Source: Planctomycetota bacterium
Lineage (GTDB): Bacteria; Planctomycetota; SZUA-567; JAKLDR01
Direction of reading: 5' to 3'
DNA length: 44,238 nucleotides
Assembly (NCBI GenBank): GCA_022703445.1
Contig: JAKLDR010000029.1
Location: 1-44,238, forward strand
The notes beneath the pieces are model-generated. The model was given only the letters and a program-made list of their open reading frames with translations, had not been told where the DNA came from and did not search any database. Positions 8,350-15,057 of this stretch are shown here, in pieces; the stretch's first letter is position 1, and every line of letters starts with the position of its first letter. The position numbers and the translations under genes were made by a program.

Positions 8350-9177
8350 CTATCGTATGACCAGCCCCGCGTACCCCACCACCTCGGAGTCGTCCCCGGT
8401 GATCATGCCGCTGTGCGAGTAGTCGACCAGCTCGCACTCGCCGGCGCCCAGGGATTTCGCCGCCCAGAGCATGGCCGCGACCGGGGCGACGCCGCACATG
8501 CTGATGGAGTGCTTGCGCACCACGGCCAGCAGCCCCTCCGGATCGAGCGCCCGGACCCGCGCGATGGCCAAGTCGTCCTTGGCCCGGGCCCGGCCGGACG
8601 GCTCGAAGTGGGTCATGTCGCTGGAAGCCACGATGAGCACGTCGCCGCCGGCACTCCGGACCACCTCGGCCAGGGCGTCGCCGAGCGAGGCCAGCGCCGA
8701 GCGGTCGTGGGTGCCCACGCAGACCGGCAGGATTCGCGACGCCGGGTTGAACCGCTGGATGAAGGGCAGCTGCACCTCCAGCGAGTGCTCCTGGTGGCTG
8801 AAGGGGTTCTCGTGGAAGTGGGCGGTGCGGTCGTCGCTGGCTTCCGGGCAGCGGCGCAGCAGCGCCCCGGCCAGCTCCTCGTCCACCTGGACCTCGCCCA
8901 GCGGCGTGCTCCAGGCCCCGCAGTCCCAGACCGCGATGGGGTCGCCGACGCCGGTGTGGTTGGGCGCGAGAACCGCCACCCGGTCGGGGATGACCGCGCG
9001 GGCGTAGGTGGCCCCGGCGGTGGCCCCGGAGTAGAGGTAGCCGGCGTGCGGCGCAACCAGGCCGACGGCCTTCCCGGCCTTGACGCCGGAGGGGATGCAG
9101 CGGTCGAGGACGGCCAGCAGCGAGCCGCGGGTGCCCGGGTAGAATTGCCCGGCGACGGCCGGAGGACGTACGCTCAT
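8350..9177 (-). CDS. MEMO-family protein (AmmeMemoRadiSam class)
   Basis: 275 residues. The start MSVRPPAVAGQFYPG is the canonical opening of MEMO1 proteins, which have a dioxygenase-like LigB fold. Putative metal/active-site residues are present: His44 in APHAGYLYSG, His74 in APNHTG, the DMTHFEP segment, and Cys228 in ISMCGVAPV. Length is normal for the family. Bacterial members often sit beside AMMECR1 and radical-SAM genes; neither is in this window. The ATG at 9177 overlaps the anti-sigma stop (ATGA), so translation is probably coupled to the sigma/anti-sigma operon. Human MEMO1 binds metal ions and affects redox signalling; the bacterial reaction is not firmly known. Confidence 0.9.
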   Translation of the reverse strand: MSVRPPAVAGQFYPGTRGSLLAVLDRCIPSGVKAGKAVGLVAPHAGYLYSGATAGATYARAVIPDRVAVLAPNHTGVGDPIAVWDCGAWSTPLGEVQVDEELAGALLRRCPEASDDRTAHFHENPFSHQEHSLEVQLPFIQRFNPASRILPVCVGTHDRSALASLGDALAEVVRSAGGDVLIVASSDMTHFEPSGRARAKDDLAIARVRALDPEGLLAVVRKHSISMCGVAPVAAMLWAAKSLGAGECELVDYSHSGMITGDDSEVVGYAGLVIR

Positions 9178-9623
9178 GGCCGGCCGGAGGACGGGGCGGG
9201 AGCCGGGGCTGGGGCCGGAGGCGGGACGGGCACGGAGGTTCCGGCCGGGGGCTTGCCCCCCTGACCGTCGCGGCCGGCGCGGCGGGACATGCGGAAGACG
9301 ATCACGGCCACGGCCAGGGCGATGATCGCCAGCGCCACCACCAGCGAGACGGTGTTCCGCCTGCGGGTGACGGCGGCCTCGGCCTCGCGGGCCGGGGCGT
9401 CGCTCTCGGGCAGCTTCTCGATCACCTGCTTGATGAAGCGGTCGGAGGGCCGCAGCCCCTCCAGCGAAACCTTGACCGAGGTGGTGAACTTCTCCTGCCT
9501 GGTCTTCTCCGTGCGGCACTCGGTGCAGCCGGCCAGGTGCTTCTCGACCTCGGCCAGTTCGGACGCCTCAAGCTCGCCGTCGATGAGCGCGGGCAGGCGT
9601 TCGCGGATCTCGTCGCAGTTCAT
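9174..9623 (-). CDS. Zinc-finger anti-sigma factor (zf-HC2/ZAS type)
   Basis: 149 residues. The N-terminus MNCDEIRERLPALIDGEL leads to HLAGCTEC, the H-x3-C-x2-C zinc-binding signature of ZAS anti-sigma domains. One transmembrane helix follows near residues 95-115 (VSLVVALAIIALAVAVIVF), then a short Pro/Ala-rich tail that would lie outside. It should bind the ECF sigma encoded just upstream and release it on a signal. The ATG at 9623 is preferred to the GTG at 9629 because GAGGAG is correctly placed for the ATG and overlaps the alternative. Order: sigma, anti-sigma, MEMO. Confidence 0.9.
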   Translation of the reverse strand: MNCDEIRERLPALIDGELEASELAEVEKHLAGCTECRTEKTRQEKFTTSVKVSLEGLRPSDRFIKQVIEKLPESDAPAREAEAAVTRRRNTVSLVVALAIIALAVAVIVFRMSRRAGRDGQGGKPPAGTSVPVPPPAPAPAPAPSSGRP

Positions 9624-9625
9624 GG

Positions 9626-10258
9626 TCACTCCTCAGCAAACTCGGGACAGACGCGGCGCAGGGCCTTGCGGAGCATGAGGTTGGCGCGGTGCAGGCGCTT
9701 GCGCAGCGCCTCCCGGCTGATCCGCAGCCTGCGCTCCATCTCGCCGTAATCCAGATTCTCGACGTATCTCATGGCCGCGACCTGAGAGTAATCCTCGGGC
9801 AGCGCGGCGATGGCGTCGAGGATCTCCCGGCGGGTCTCCTCCAGGCGCACCTTCTGGCTGGCCGAGGGGTCGCCGGAGGCCGGCTGGATGGCGACCAGGT
9901 CGCCGCCCTCGCCCCCGGGGTCGCCGCCGGCGGTGGGCGCCGCCGCGCCGAGCTCGCCGCGCCGGATGCGGTTGCGGGCCGCGTCGCGGGACAGGTTGAC
10001 GGCGATGCGCTTGAGCCACCCGCGGAAGGCGGCCGGCTCCTCCAGCGAGCTCAGGCTGTGGAAGGCGCGCACGAAGCACTCCTGGGCGATGTCCTCGGCG
10101 TCGGAGGCGGCCGGGGCCTCGCGCAGGGCGATGGCGAAGACCGCCCCCATGTAGCGGCGGATCAGCTCCTCGAAGGCGGTCCGGTCGCCGGCCAGCGTGC
10201 GGCGGACCAGCCCGGCATCCTCGGCGCCGGTCGACGGGGCAACCTCTTCCGTAGCCAT
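9626..10258 (-). CDS. ECF-family RNA polymerase sigma factor
   Basis: 210 residues. Region 2 is clear (FEELIRRYMGAVFAIALREA then DAEDIAQECFVRAF), as is a WLKRIAVNLSRDAARNR segment. An acidic/Gly-rich linker follows, then region 4 (LPEDYSQVAAMRYVENLDYGEMERRL and the helix-turn-helix SREALRKRLHRA). Length and architecture are typical of ECF sigmas. It is the first gene of a sigma/anti-sigma/MEMO operon. The promoter at 10266-10293 places its -10 only 7 nt from the ATG and no Shine-Dalgarno is visible, so the mRNA is probably leaderless. Because that -35 (TTGACG) is housekeeping-like, autoregulation cannot be claimed. Confidence 0.95.
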   Translation of the reverse strand: MATEEVAPSTGAEDAGLVRRTLAGDRTAFEELIRRYMGAVFAIALREAPAASDAEDIAQECFVRAFHSLSSLEEPAAFRGWLKRIAVNLSRDAARNRIRRGELGAAAPTAGGDPGGEGGDLVAIQPASGDPSASQKVRLEETRREILDAIAALPEDYSQVAAMRYVENLDYGEMERRLRISREALRKRLHRANLMLRKALRRVCPEFAEE

Positions 10259-10265
10259 CGCCTGA

Positions 10266-10293
10266 ATGTTAGCCGGCCGCCGGGGCGCGTCAA
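10266..10293 (-). promoter_or_regulatory. Promoter of the ECF sigma operon (leaderless start)
   Basis: Minus strand: TTGACG (10293-10288), 16 bp, TAACAT (10271-10266), then 7 nt to the ATG at 10258. It lies back to back with the plus-strand promoter at 10315-10342. Confidence 0.7.
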
Positions 10294-10314
10294 GGCGGAT
10301 CGCCTCTCTCCACT

Positions 10315-10342
10315 TGCGCCCCGCCCGCCGGGCGTGAATAAT
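10315..10342 (+). promoter_or_regulatory. Promoter of the LacI-sensor gene (leaderless start)
   Basis: TTGCGC (10315-10320), 16 bp, AATAAT (10337-10342), then 8 nt to the ATG at 10351; no Shine-Dalgarno sequence between. The -35 is poor and the -10 lacks the first T. Confidence 0.55.
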
Positions 10343-10350
10343 GCACCGTC

Positions 10351-11211
10351 ATGAACAAGACCGTCGCCCGCCAGTCCGTCACCCACTTCGTGGCCGTGCT
10401 CGCCCCCGAGCCGGAGACGCTGCTGGACGACAGAACCTACTACGGGCCGATGCTCCAGGGCCTGCGCGACGGCCTCCAGGAGGCCGGCTTCTTCATGCGC
10501 ATCGTCCAGTGCCGGCACGAGTACCAGCAGGAGCATCTGCTGAGCTCCGCCGAACTCTACGCCGGCGTGGTCTTCCTGGGCGCGACCGCCGCGCTGGAGC
10601 CTTTCGTCTGCCGGGTGACCGCGGTGGCACCCGGGCCCAAGGTGCTCCTCGACCACCGCGTCGAAGGCCTGGCCGCGCACAGCGTGCGCGACGACGCCGA
10701 GACCGGCATGCGCCTGCTGGCCGAGCACCTGCTGGGCCTCGGGCACCGCCGCCTGGCCTACGTCGAGATGAGCGACGCCCGGGCCAACCCCTGGAAGCGC
10801 CGGGGGATCAACCGCGCCCTGTCCGCGGCGGGGCTGGAGGAGCTGGGCAAGAACAGCCTGGCCGGCTGCCGCGACAGCTTCGCGGACGTCTCCGCCGCGC
10901 TGGACTGGCTGCTGTCGCGGACCCCGCGCCCCTCCGCCGTGATCTGCTCGGACGACACCCGGGCGCTGCTGCTCCTCCAGGCCGCAGCCGAGAAGGGGCT
11001 GCGCGTCCCCGGCGATCTTTCCATCGCCGGCTTCGGCGACCAGGCGGTGCGCACCGGCCGGAGCCGGGCGCTGACCTCCGTCCGGGTGGATCCGGCCATG
11101 ATGGGCCGCCGGGCGGCCGAGCTGATCGCCGCCGGCCCGGCCGAGCCGGCCGACGTGCTCGTGGCTCCCGAGCTGATGCCCCGCGCGACCACCGCGGCGC
11201 CGGAGCGCTGA
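10351..11211 (+). CDS. LacI/PBP1-type ligand-binding protein without a DNA-binding domain
   Basis: 286 residues. The whole protein matches the effector-binding half of LacI-family regulators (periplasmic-binding-protein type I fold): YYGPMLQGLRDGLQEAGF near the start, GVVFLGA, then GMRLLAEHLLGLGHRRLAYV (the LLxxGHRxIA motif) near residue 115-135, PSAVICSDDTRALLLL, and VPGDLSIAGFGD near 217-228, with SVRVDPAMMGRRAAEL at the end. The approximately 55-residue N-terminal helix-turn-helix and hinge are absent; the start is fixed by the promoter and no upstream open frame supplies them. There is no signal peptide, so it is cytoplasmic. It may bind a sugar or nucleoside and act through a partner; what it regulates is unknown. 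Confidence 0.85.
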   Translation: MNKTVARQSVTHFVAVLAPEPETLLDDRTYYGPMLQGLRDGLQEAGFFMRIVQCRHEYQQEHLLSSAELYAGVVFLGATAALEPFVCRVTAVAPGPKVLLDHRVEGLAAHSVRDDAETGMRLLAEHLLGLGHRRLAYVEMSDARANPWKRRGINRALSAAGLEELGKNSLAGCRDSFADVSAALDWLLSRTPRPSAVICSDDTRALLLLQAAAEKGLRVPGDLSIAGFGDQAVRTGRSRALTSVRVDPAMMGRRAAELIAAGPAEPADVLVAPELMPRATTAAPER

Positions 11212-11231
11212 CGGCCGCCGGAACGACGGCC

Positions 11232-11253
11232 GGCCTTCGGTTTGGTCAAGGCC
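11232..11253 (+). other. 6-bp hairpin between convergent genes
   Basis: GGCCTT (11232-11237) and AAGGCC (11248-11253) form a perfect 6-bp stem with a 10-nt loop, 20 bp past the LacI-type stop. No T-run follows; it is possibly a weak terminator. Confidence 0.35.
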
Positions 11254-11259
11254 ATCTGG

Positions 11260-11286
11260 CGGATCCGACCGATCCGACGGGTCCGT
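11260..11286. repeat. Single 9-bp tandem array in a convergent gap
   Basis: Three units: CGGATCCGA, CCGATCCGA, CGGGTCCGT. Unlike the paired heptad elements there is no convincing complementary partner array nearby. The rest of the 11212-11367 gap holds the 6-bp hairpin only. Confidence 0.55.
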
Positions 11287-11367
11287 CAAATCAAGGCTGT
11301 GTGCTCAACAAGCGTTATTGATCAGCCGCTGTCCGGCCATGTTCCGAATGCCCCAAGCCGGCCGTTC

Positions 11368-12615
11368 TCAGAACAGCCAGAGGCTGGCCAGCCGAAGGCG
11401 GGCATCCCGCTGGCGGTCGTCTGACGGCTTCTCGATCTCTGCGATCAGTTCGGCGGCCCGGGACTTGATCTCGGCGTCGGCGCTCCCGGCAGCCTTGCGG
11501 AGCGCCGGCAGGGCCGGGGCCCCCATCTCCCGGAGCCCGCGGCTGGCCGCGTCGCGGCGGTTCCATTCGTCGTGGCCCAGATCGGCGACCAGCGCGGCGA
11601 TCCGGCCGTCCAGGTCCGCGGGCGGGGACTTCACTCCTTCGCCGGCCGCGGCGCGCCAGGCCGGCAGGGACAGGGGCCAGCCCCAGCGCTCGACAATCCT
11701 GGCGTCCAGCTCCGCGCGGTTCTGCTCGTGGGCCAGCCGCAGGACGTCCGGATAGGCCAGCAGGCACCCCGGCGGCAGCTTGACCACCAGCTTCAGGTCG
11801 TGGTCGGCCAGGGCCAGGGCGACGGGCTTGTCCCCGGCCACGCCCGGCGTCCGGAGCAGGTCGAAGACCCCGAGCTTCAGCGCCTCCCCGGAGGGCGCCT
11901 CGCGACCGCCGCGGACCAGGGCCAGCCCAGCGTCTCTGGCGCAGACGGCATCGATCTGCATGGACTCGCCGAAGGGGTGGGCGGCCAGGTGTTCCTCCGT
12001 CACCTGGTCGGGGCGGGGCCCCCAGCGCTTGGCGCCCAGCGCCAGGCCGATGCTCACGTGCGCCAGCGCGCCGGAGCGGGACTTGAGCGCCTCGGCGTTC
12101 ATCTCCCGGAAGAGGAGGTCCCCGAGCTTCTCCCTGAGAGTCCGGGCCTGCCACTCGGCGGCCCTGGCGGCCAGGGTGGTGACCGTCTCCTGGAAGAGCT
12201 TCTGCTCGTCGGCGGTCCGCTCGGAGGCCGGCCTGCCGTCCAGGCAGCACTCGGCCAGGTCGCGCCACATCAGGGCCGCCAGGGAGAGCGACACCTGGGA
12301 GGTCCTGAGCCCCGCGGCCACCGCCCGGCAGCGCCCGGCCAGGTCCCGGCCGCGGTCCTCCGCGGCGAACCCGGTTATGTAGGCCGCCGCCGGATCGTCG
12401 CCCAGCGCCCTGGCGGCCGCCTTGACGGCATTGGCGCCGCAGATCTCCGCGCCGCGCGGATCCCAGTCGACGTAGTACCGTACGATGGCGCCGTCGATCA
12501 GGCACTTCCCGAAGCGCTCCGTCTGGTCCCTGGTCGGACCGGACGCGGGCTCGGCGGCGGCCGCGGCGCCGCCGCAGAGAAGTCCCAGGACGGTTGCGGC
12601 CAGAATGACACGCAC
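11368..12615 (-). CDS. Secreted protein of unknown function with HEAT-like C-terminus
   Basis: 415 residues from a GTG start: VRVILAATVLGLLCGGAAAAAE is a good signal peptide. No catalytic family is recognised in the Cys-containing central region (ICGANAVKAAARALG, ECCLDGRPASE). The last 80 residues look like one or two HEAT/EZ-type repeats: RIAALVADLGHDEWNRRDAASRGLREMGAPALPALRKAA, a common secreted-protein module in planctomycetes (DDWQVREAA-type). The GTG at 12615 was chosen because it begins the signal peptide and GAGGG is 8 nt upstream; the frame is open far upstream but that part reads through the heptad-repeat element. Predicted extracytoplasmic; possibly a scaffold or binding protein. 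Confidence 0.7.
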   Translation of the reverse strand: MRVILAATVLGLLCGGAAAAAEPASGPTRDQTERFGKCLIDGAIVRYYVDWDPRGAEICGANAVKAAARALGDDPAAAYITGFAAEDRGRDLAGRCRAVAAGLRTSQVSLSLAALMWRDLAECCLDGRPASERTADEQKLFQETVTTLAARAAEWQARTLREKLGDLLFREMNAEALKSRSGALAHVSIGLALGAKRWGPRPDQVTEEHLAAHPFGESMQIDAVCARDAGLALVRGGREAPSGEALKLGVFDLLRTPGVAGDKPVALALADHDLKLVVKLPPGCLLAYPDVLRLAHEQNRAELDARIVERWGWPLSLPAWRAAAGEGVKSPPADLDGRIAALVADLGHDEWNRRDAASRGLREMGAPALPALRKAAGSADAEIKSRAAELIAEIEKPSDDRQRDARLRLASLWLF

Positions 12616-12631
12616 GGTTCGAGCCCTCGAC

Positions 12632-12724
12632 GTGGGAGCATGCGGGTCTGCGGGCATGTGCGTGTGTGGGCGTCGCAGCCCACTCACAGACTCACGCCCC
12701 CACATACTCACACACTCGCCGCAC
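12632..12724. repeat. Heptad inverted-array element B (12732 / 12615 gene junction)
   Basis: Left array 12632-12673 is G/T-rich (GAGCATG, CGGGTCT, GCGGGCA, TGTGCGT, GTGTGGG). Right array 12679-12724 is C/A-rich (ACTCACA, GACTCAC, then CATACTC, ACACACT). The reverse complement of the right array aligns with the left one. It starts 17 bp before the downstream gene's GTG and ends 8 bp from the upstream gene's stop. Units are more degenerate than in elements C and D. Confidence 0.7.
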
Positions 12725-12731
12725 CTGGAGG

Positions 12732-13262
12732 TCACTCGGCGGCCCGCCGCTCGGCCTCCAGCGCGCGCCACACCTCCAGGATGTCCCTGGCGGCGATCTC
12801 CCGCGCCCCGGCCGCCTCGATGAGGTCCTCGATCCTCCGCGTGAAGGGCCGGGAGGCCTCCACCGAGCCGCCGGTCTCCCAGAGCGCGAGCACGTCCTTG
12901 GCCATCAGCCGGCGCGCCTCCGGATGGAAGCGCGCGCATCGCCAGGTGAGGGCCAGGGCGGCGATCTCCGCCTCCGCGCCGGGCAGCGGGCGCCAGAGCG
13001 GCTCGGCGTCGCGCAGGTCAGCGCCGGTGAGCTCCCGGGACAGCGCGGTGGCCTCGACGCGCTCGCCGACCGTCACCCAGGCGACGCAGCGCACGGTCCG
13101 GACGCGGCCGGTGCGCAGGTCGATCTCCCTTTCGGTCTTTGAGCCCAGCCAGCCGACCAGCGCGGTCACCAGGATCAGGTCGATGGCGACCGCGGCCAGC
13201 AGCCACGGCCTCAGCCGCCGCCAGCGGGAGCTCGGCGCGGGTGCGACCCGGGGCTCCTCCAT
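12732..13262 (-). CDS. Small single-pass membrane protein, unknown function
   Basis: 176 residues. A basic N-terminus is followed by one transmembrane helix at about 21-41 (LLAAVAIDLILVTALVGWLG). The remaining 135 residues would lie outside the membrane and are Ala/Arg/Glu-rich with predicted helices (GAEAEIAALALTWRC, RRIEDLIEAAGAREIAARDIL). No family is recognised. The gene starts 15 bp after the FAD oxidase stop, so the two are likely co-transcribed, but nothing in the sequence links their functions. The ribosome site is weak. Confidence 0.65.
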   Translation of the reverse strand: MEEPRVAPAPSSRWRRLRPWLLAAVAIDLILVTALVGWLGSKTEREIDLRTGRVRTVRCVAWVTVGERVEATALSRELTGADLRDAEPLWRPLPGAEAEIAALALTWRCARFHPEARRLMAKDVLALWETGGSVEASRPFTRRIEDLIEAAGAREIAARDILEVWRALEAERRAAE

Positions 13263-13277
13263 GGTTCGTCCCGCCGC

Positions 13278-14897
13278 TCAGTCGAACATCGTCCCGCGGC
13301 CGAACAGGCCCTGCGGGTCGAGCGCCAGCCGGGCCCGGCGCATCCCGGCGATGCCCTCCGGGCCGTACATCAGTGCCAGCAGCTTCTTCTTGAGCTTGCC
13401 GACGCCGTGCTCGGCGGAGATGGTCCCGCCGAGCCGGACGGCCAGGGCGGCCAGCTCCAGGTAGAGCGCCTTGGCGCGCTCGTACTCGGCCATGTCCCGG
13501 GGCAGGACGTTGGCGTGGAGGTGGCTGTCGCCGATGTGCCCGAAGATCACGTGGCGCAGCCCGGCGCCGCCGAGCTTCTCGCGGTAGGCGGCCAGCAGCA
13601 CGCCGAGCGACTCCGCGGGCACGGCCATGTCCGTGCCCACCTTGGTGAGCCCGGGGTGGGCGGCCCGGGTCCGGCCGATGAGCGAGTTCACCGCCTCCGG
13701 CAGGGCGTGGCGGAAGGCGGCCAGCCGCGCGCGCTCCCGCTCGTCGAGCCCGGCCCAGGCCACCTCGGGGTCGGCGCCGTGGGCGGCCAGCAGCCCGCAG
13801 AGCTCCTCCAGGGCCGCCTCCGTCCCGGCGGCATCCCCGGACACCTCGACCAGGACGGCCGCGCCGGCGCCGGCGGGCGTCTCCGGGACTTCGGAGCCCG
13901 GCCCGTCCCCGGCCCGCTTCTCGGCCAGCAGCTGCAGGGAGCCGCCGTCGAAGTACTCGATGGCCTGAACCTGGAGCCCCGCGCCGCGCACCGCCCGGAC
14001 GAACTCCAGCGCGCGCGGCTCGTCCGGGAAGAACCCCTGGATGGCCACGGTGGACTCCGGCTCGGGCTCGACCGCCAGGGTCGCCTCGGTCACGATCCCG
14101 AGCGTGCCCTCGCTGCCGACGAAGAGGTCGACGAGGTCCATGCCCGGCGCGGCGTAGTAGCCGGCGGCGTTCTTGACCGCGGGCATCCGGTAGCCGGGCA
14201 CCGGCACGCCCAGCGTCCGGCCGCCGGGCAGAATGATCTCGAAGCCCCCGGGCCCGGCCAGGCACTGGCCGCGCCGGAGCGCCAGGACGTCGCCCGAGGA
14301 GAGCACGACGCGGAGCGCAGCGACGTAGCGGCGCAGGGCGCCCCAGCGGTAGCTGCGCGCACCCGAGGCGTTGGCGGCCACCGCCCCGCCGACCTGGGCG
14401 GTGGTCTCGGTGGGATTCGGCGGCAGGAAGAGCGGCGGGGCGTGGCGGGCCAGCGCGGCGCCCAGGTCCTTGAGGCTCAGGCCGGGGCCGCAGCGGGCGG
14501 TGAACTGGTTGCGGGTTGCGGGTTGCGGGTTGCGGGCTGTTTCAGGACTGGCCCCTGGCCCCTGGCCCCTGGCCCCTTCTTCGATGGCCAGCGCCGTCAT
14601 CCTCTCGAGCGAAATGAGCATGCCGCCGTCCGGCACGCAGCCGGCGGCGATCCCGGTGCGGCCGCTGGCCGCGGTGACGGGCATGCCGGCGGCCGCCGCG
14701 CGGCGCACGGCCTCGGCCACGTCGGCTTCGCAGAGCGGGAAGGCGAGGGCGTCGGCGCGGCCGCTCGCCCGCGACTCGTCGGCGAGGTTGGCCGGGTAGC
14801 GCTCGGCGATGGCCCCGGCGCCCTCGACGAGCTCCATGGGGGCCAGGCCCGCGGGGCGGGGCGGGGGCGGGACGGCGGCGATGCGGTGACTGGACAA
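13278..14897 (-). CDS. FAD-linked oxidase of the GlcD / D-lactate dehydrogenase family
   Basis: 539 residues, longer than the usual 460-480. FAD-binding (PCMH) motifs: SGRTGIAAG...GGMLISLERM (79-100), PPNPTETTAQVGGAVAANAS and the FVGSEGTLGIVTEATLAV stretch. The C-terminal FAD-oxidase domain ends with HIGDSHLHANVLP and SAEHGVGKLKK, typical of glycolate oxidase subunit D and D-2-hydroxyacid dehydrogenases. It should oxidise a D-2-hydroxy acid. The TTG start is supported by GGAGGAAG and the promoter at 14918-14946. Residues 108-131 are an insertion encoded by a paired heptad-repeat element, sitting in the loop between the SLERM motif and the next strand; it keeps the frame. No GlcE/GlcF partners are present. 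Confidence 0.9.
   Translation of the reverse strand: MSSHRIAAVPPPPRPAGLAPMELVEGAGAIAERYPANLADESRASGRADALAFPLCEADVAEAVRRAAAAGMPVTAASGRTGIAAGCVPDGGMLISLERMTALAIEEGARGQGPGASPETARNPQPATRNQFTARCGPGLSLKDLGAALARHAPPLFLPPNPTETTAQVGGAVAANASGARSYRWGALRRYVAALRVVLSSGDVLALRRGQCLAGPGGFEIILPGGRTLGVPVPGYRMPAVKNAAGYYAAPGMDLVDLFVGSEGTLGIVTEATLAVEPEPESTVAIQGFFPDEPRALEFVRAVRGAGLQVQAIEYFDGGSLQLLAEKRAGDGPGSEVPETPAGAGAAVLVEVSGDAAGTEAALEELCGLLAAHGADPEVAWAGLDERERARLAAFRHALPEAVNSLIGRTRAAHPGLTKVGTDMAVPAESLGVLLAAYREKLGGAGLRHVIFGHIGDSHLHANVLPRDMAEYERAKALYLELAALAVRLGGTISAEHGVGKLKKKLLALMYGPEGIAGMRRARLALDPQGLFGRGTMFD
14507..14576. repeat. Heptad paired-array element C, inside the FAD oxidase gene
   Basis: Four exact copies of GGTTGCG (14507-14534), a 14-nt spacer, then four exact copies of TGGCCCC (14549-14576). 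It is read in frame on the minus strand as residues 108-131 of the oxidase. The two units are not simple reverse complements. In plus-strand RNA six of seven positions can pair if G-U wobbles are allowed; in the sense mRNA only about three can. Confidence 0.9.
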
Positions 14898-14917
14898 GGA
14901 TCTTCCTCCGGCCGGGA

Positions 14918-14946
14918 ACTATAGCCGGACCGGGCCGGCGGGGCAA
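14918..14946 (-). promoter_or_regulatory. Promoter of the FAD oxidase operon
   Basis: Minus strand: TTGCCC (14946-14941), 17 bp, TATAGT (14923-14918), followed by GGAGGAAG and the TTG start at 14897. Confidence 0.7.
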
Positions 14947-14974
14947 GACGAAACAGCCGTCGACCCCCTGTGGC

Positions 14975-15003
14975 TTGACTGCCCTCCGGCGGTTAGGTAT
15001 CAT
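14975..15003 (+). promoter_or_regulatory. Promoter of the 15058-20044 operon
   Basis: TTGACT (14975-14980), 17 bp, TATCAT (14998-15003): five of six at both hexamers. Expected start near 15010, leaving a 48-nt leader with TTGGAGGG before the TTG at 15058. Confidence 0.8.
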
Positions 15004-15057
15004 TAGTCTAAGCAACCGGCCCGGGTCAGTCGCCCGGGGTCTTTGGAGGGCACCCCT

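Noticed and set aside
6481..9264. 927-codon open frame on the plus strand opposite the SGNH, epimerase and MEMO genes
   Set aside because: Antisense shadow typical of G+C-rich DNA: low-complexity Val/Leu/Gly/Arg composition, no motifs, and the minus-strand genes have clear families.
12613..12630. GGTTCGAGCCC resembling the T-loop of a tRNA
   Set aside because: No acceptor, D or anticodon stem around it; it overlaps the start of a signal-peptide gene.
14507..14576. Perfect short repeats considered as a CRISPR array
   Set aside because: Units are 7 nt with no unique spacers; no cas genes are present in the window.
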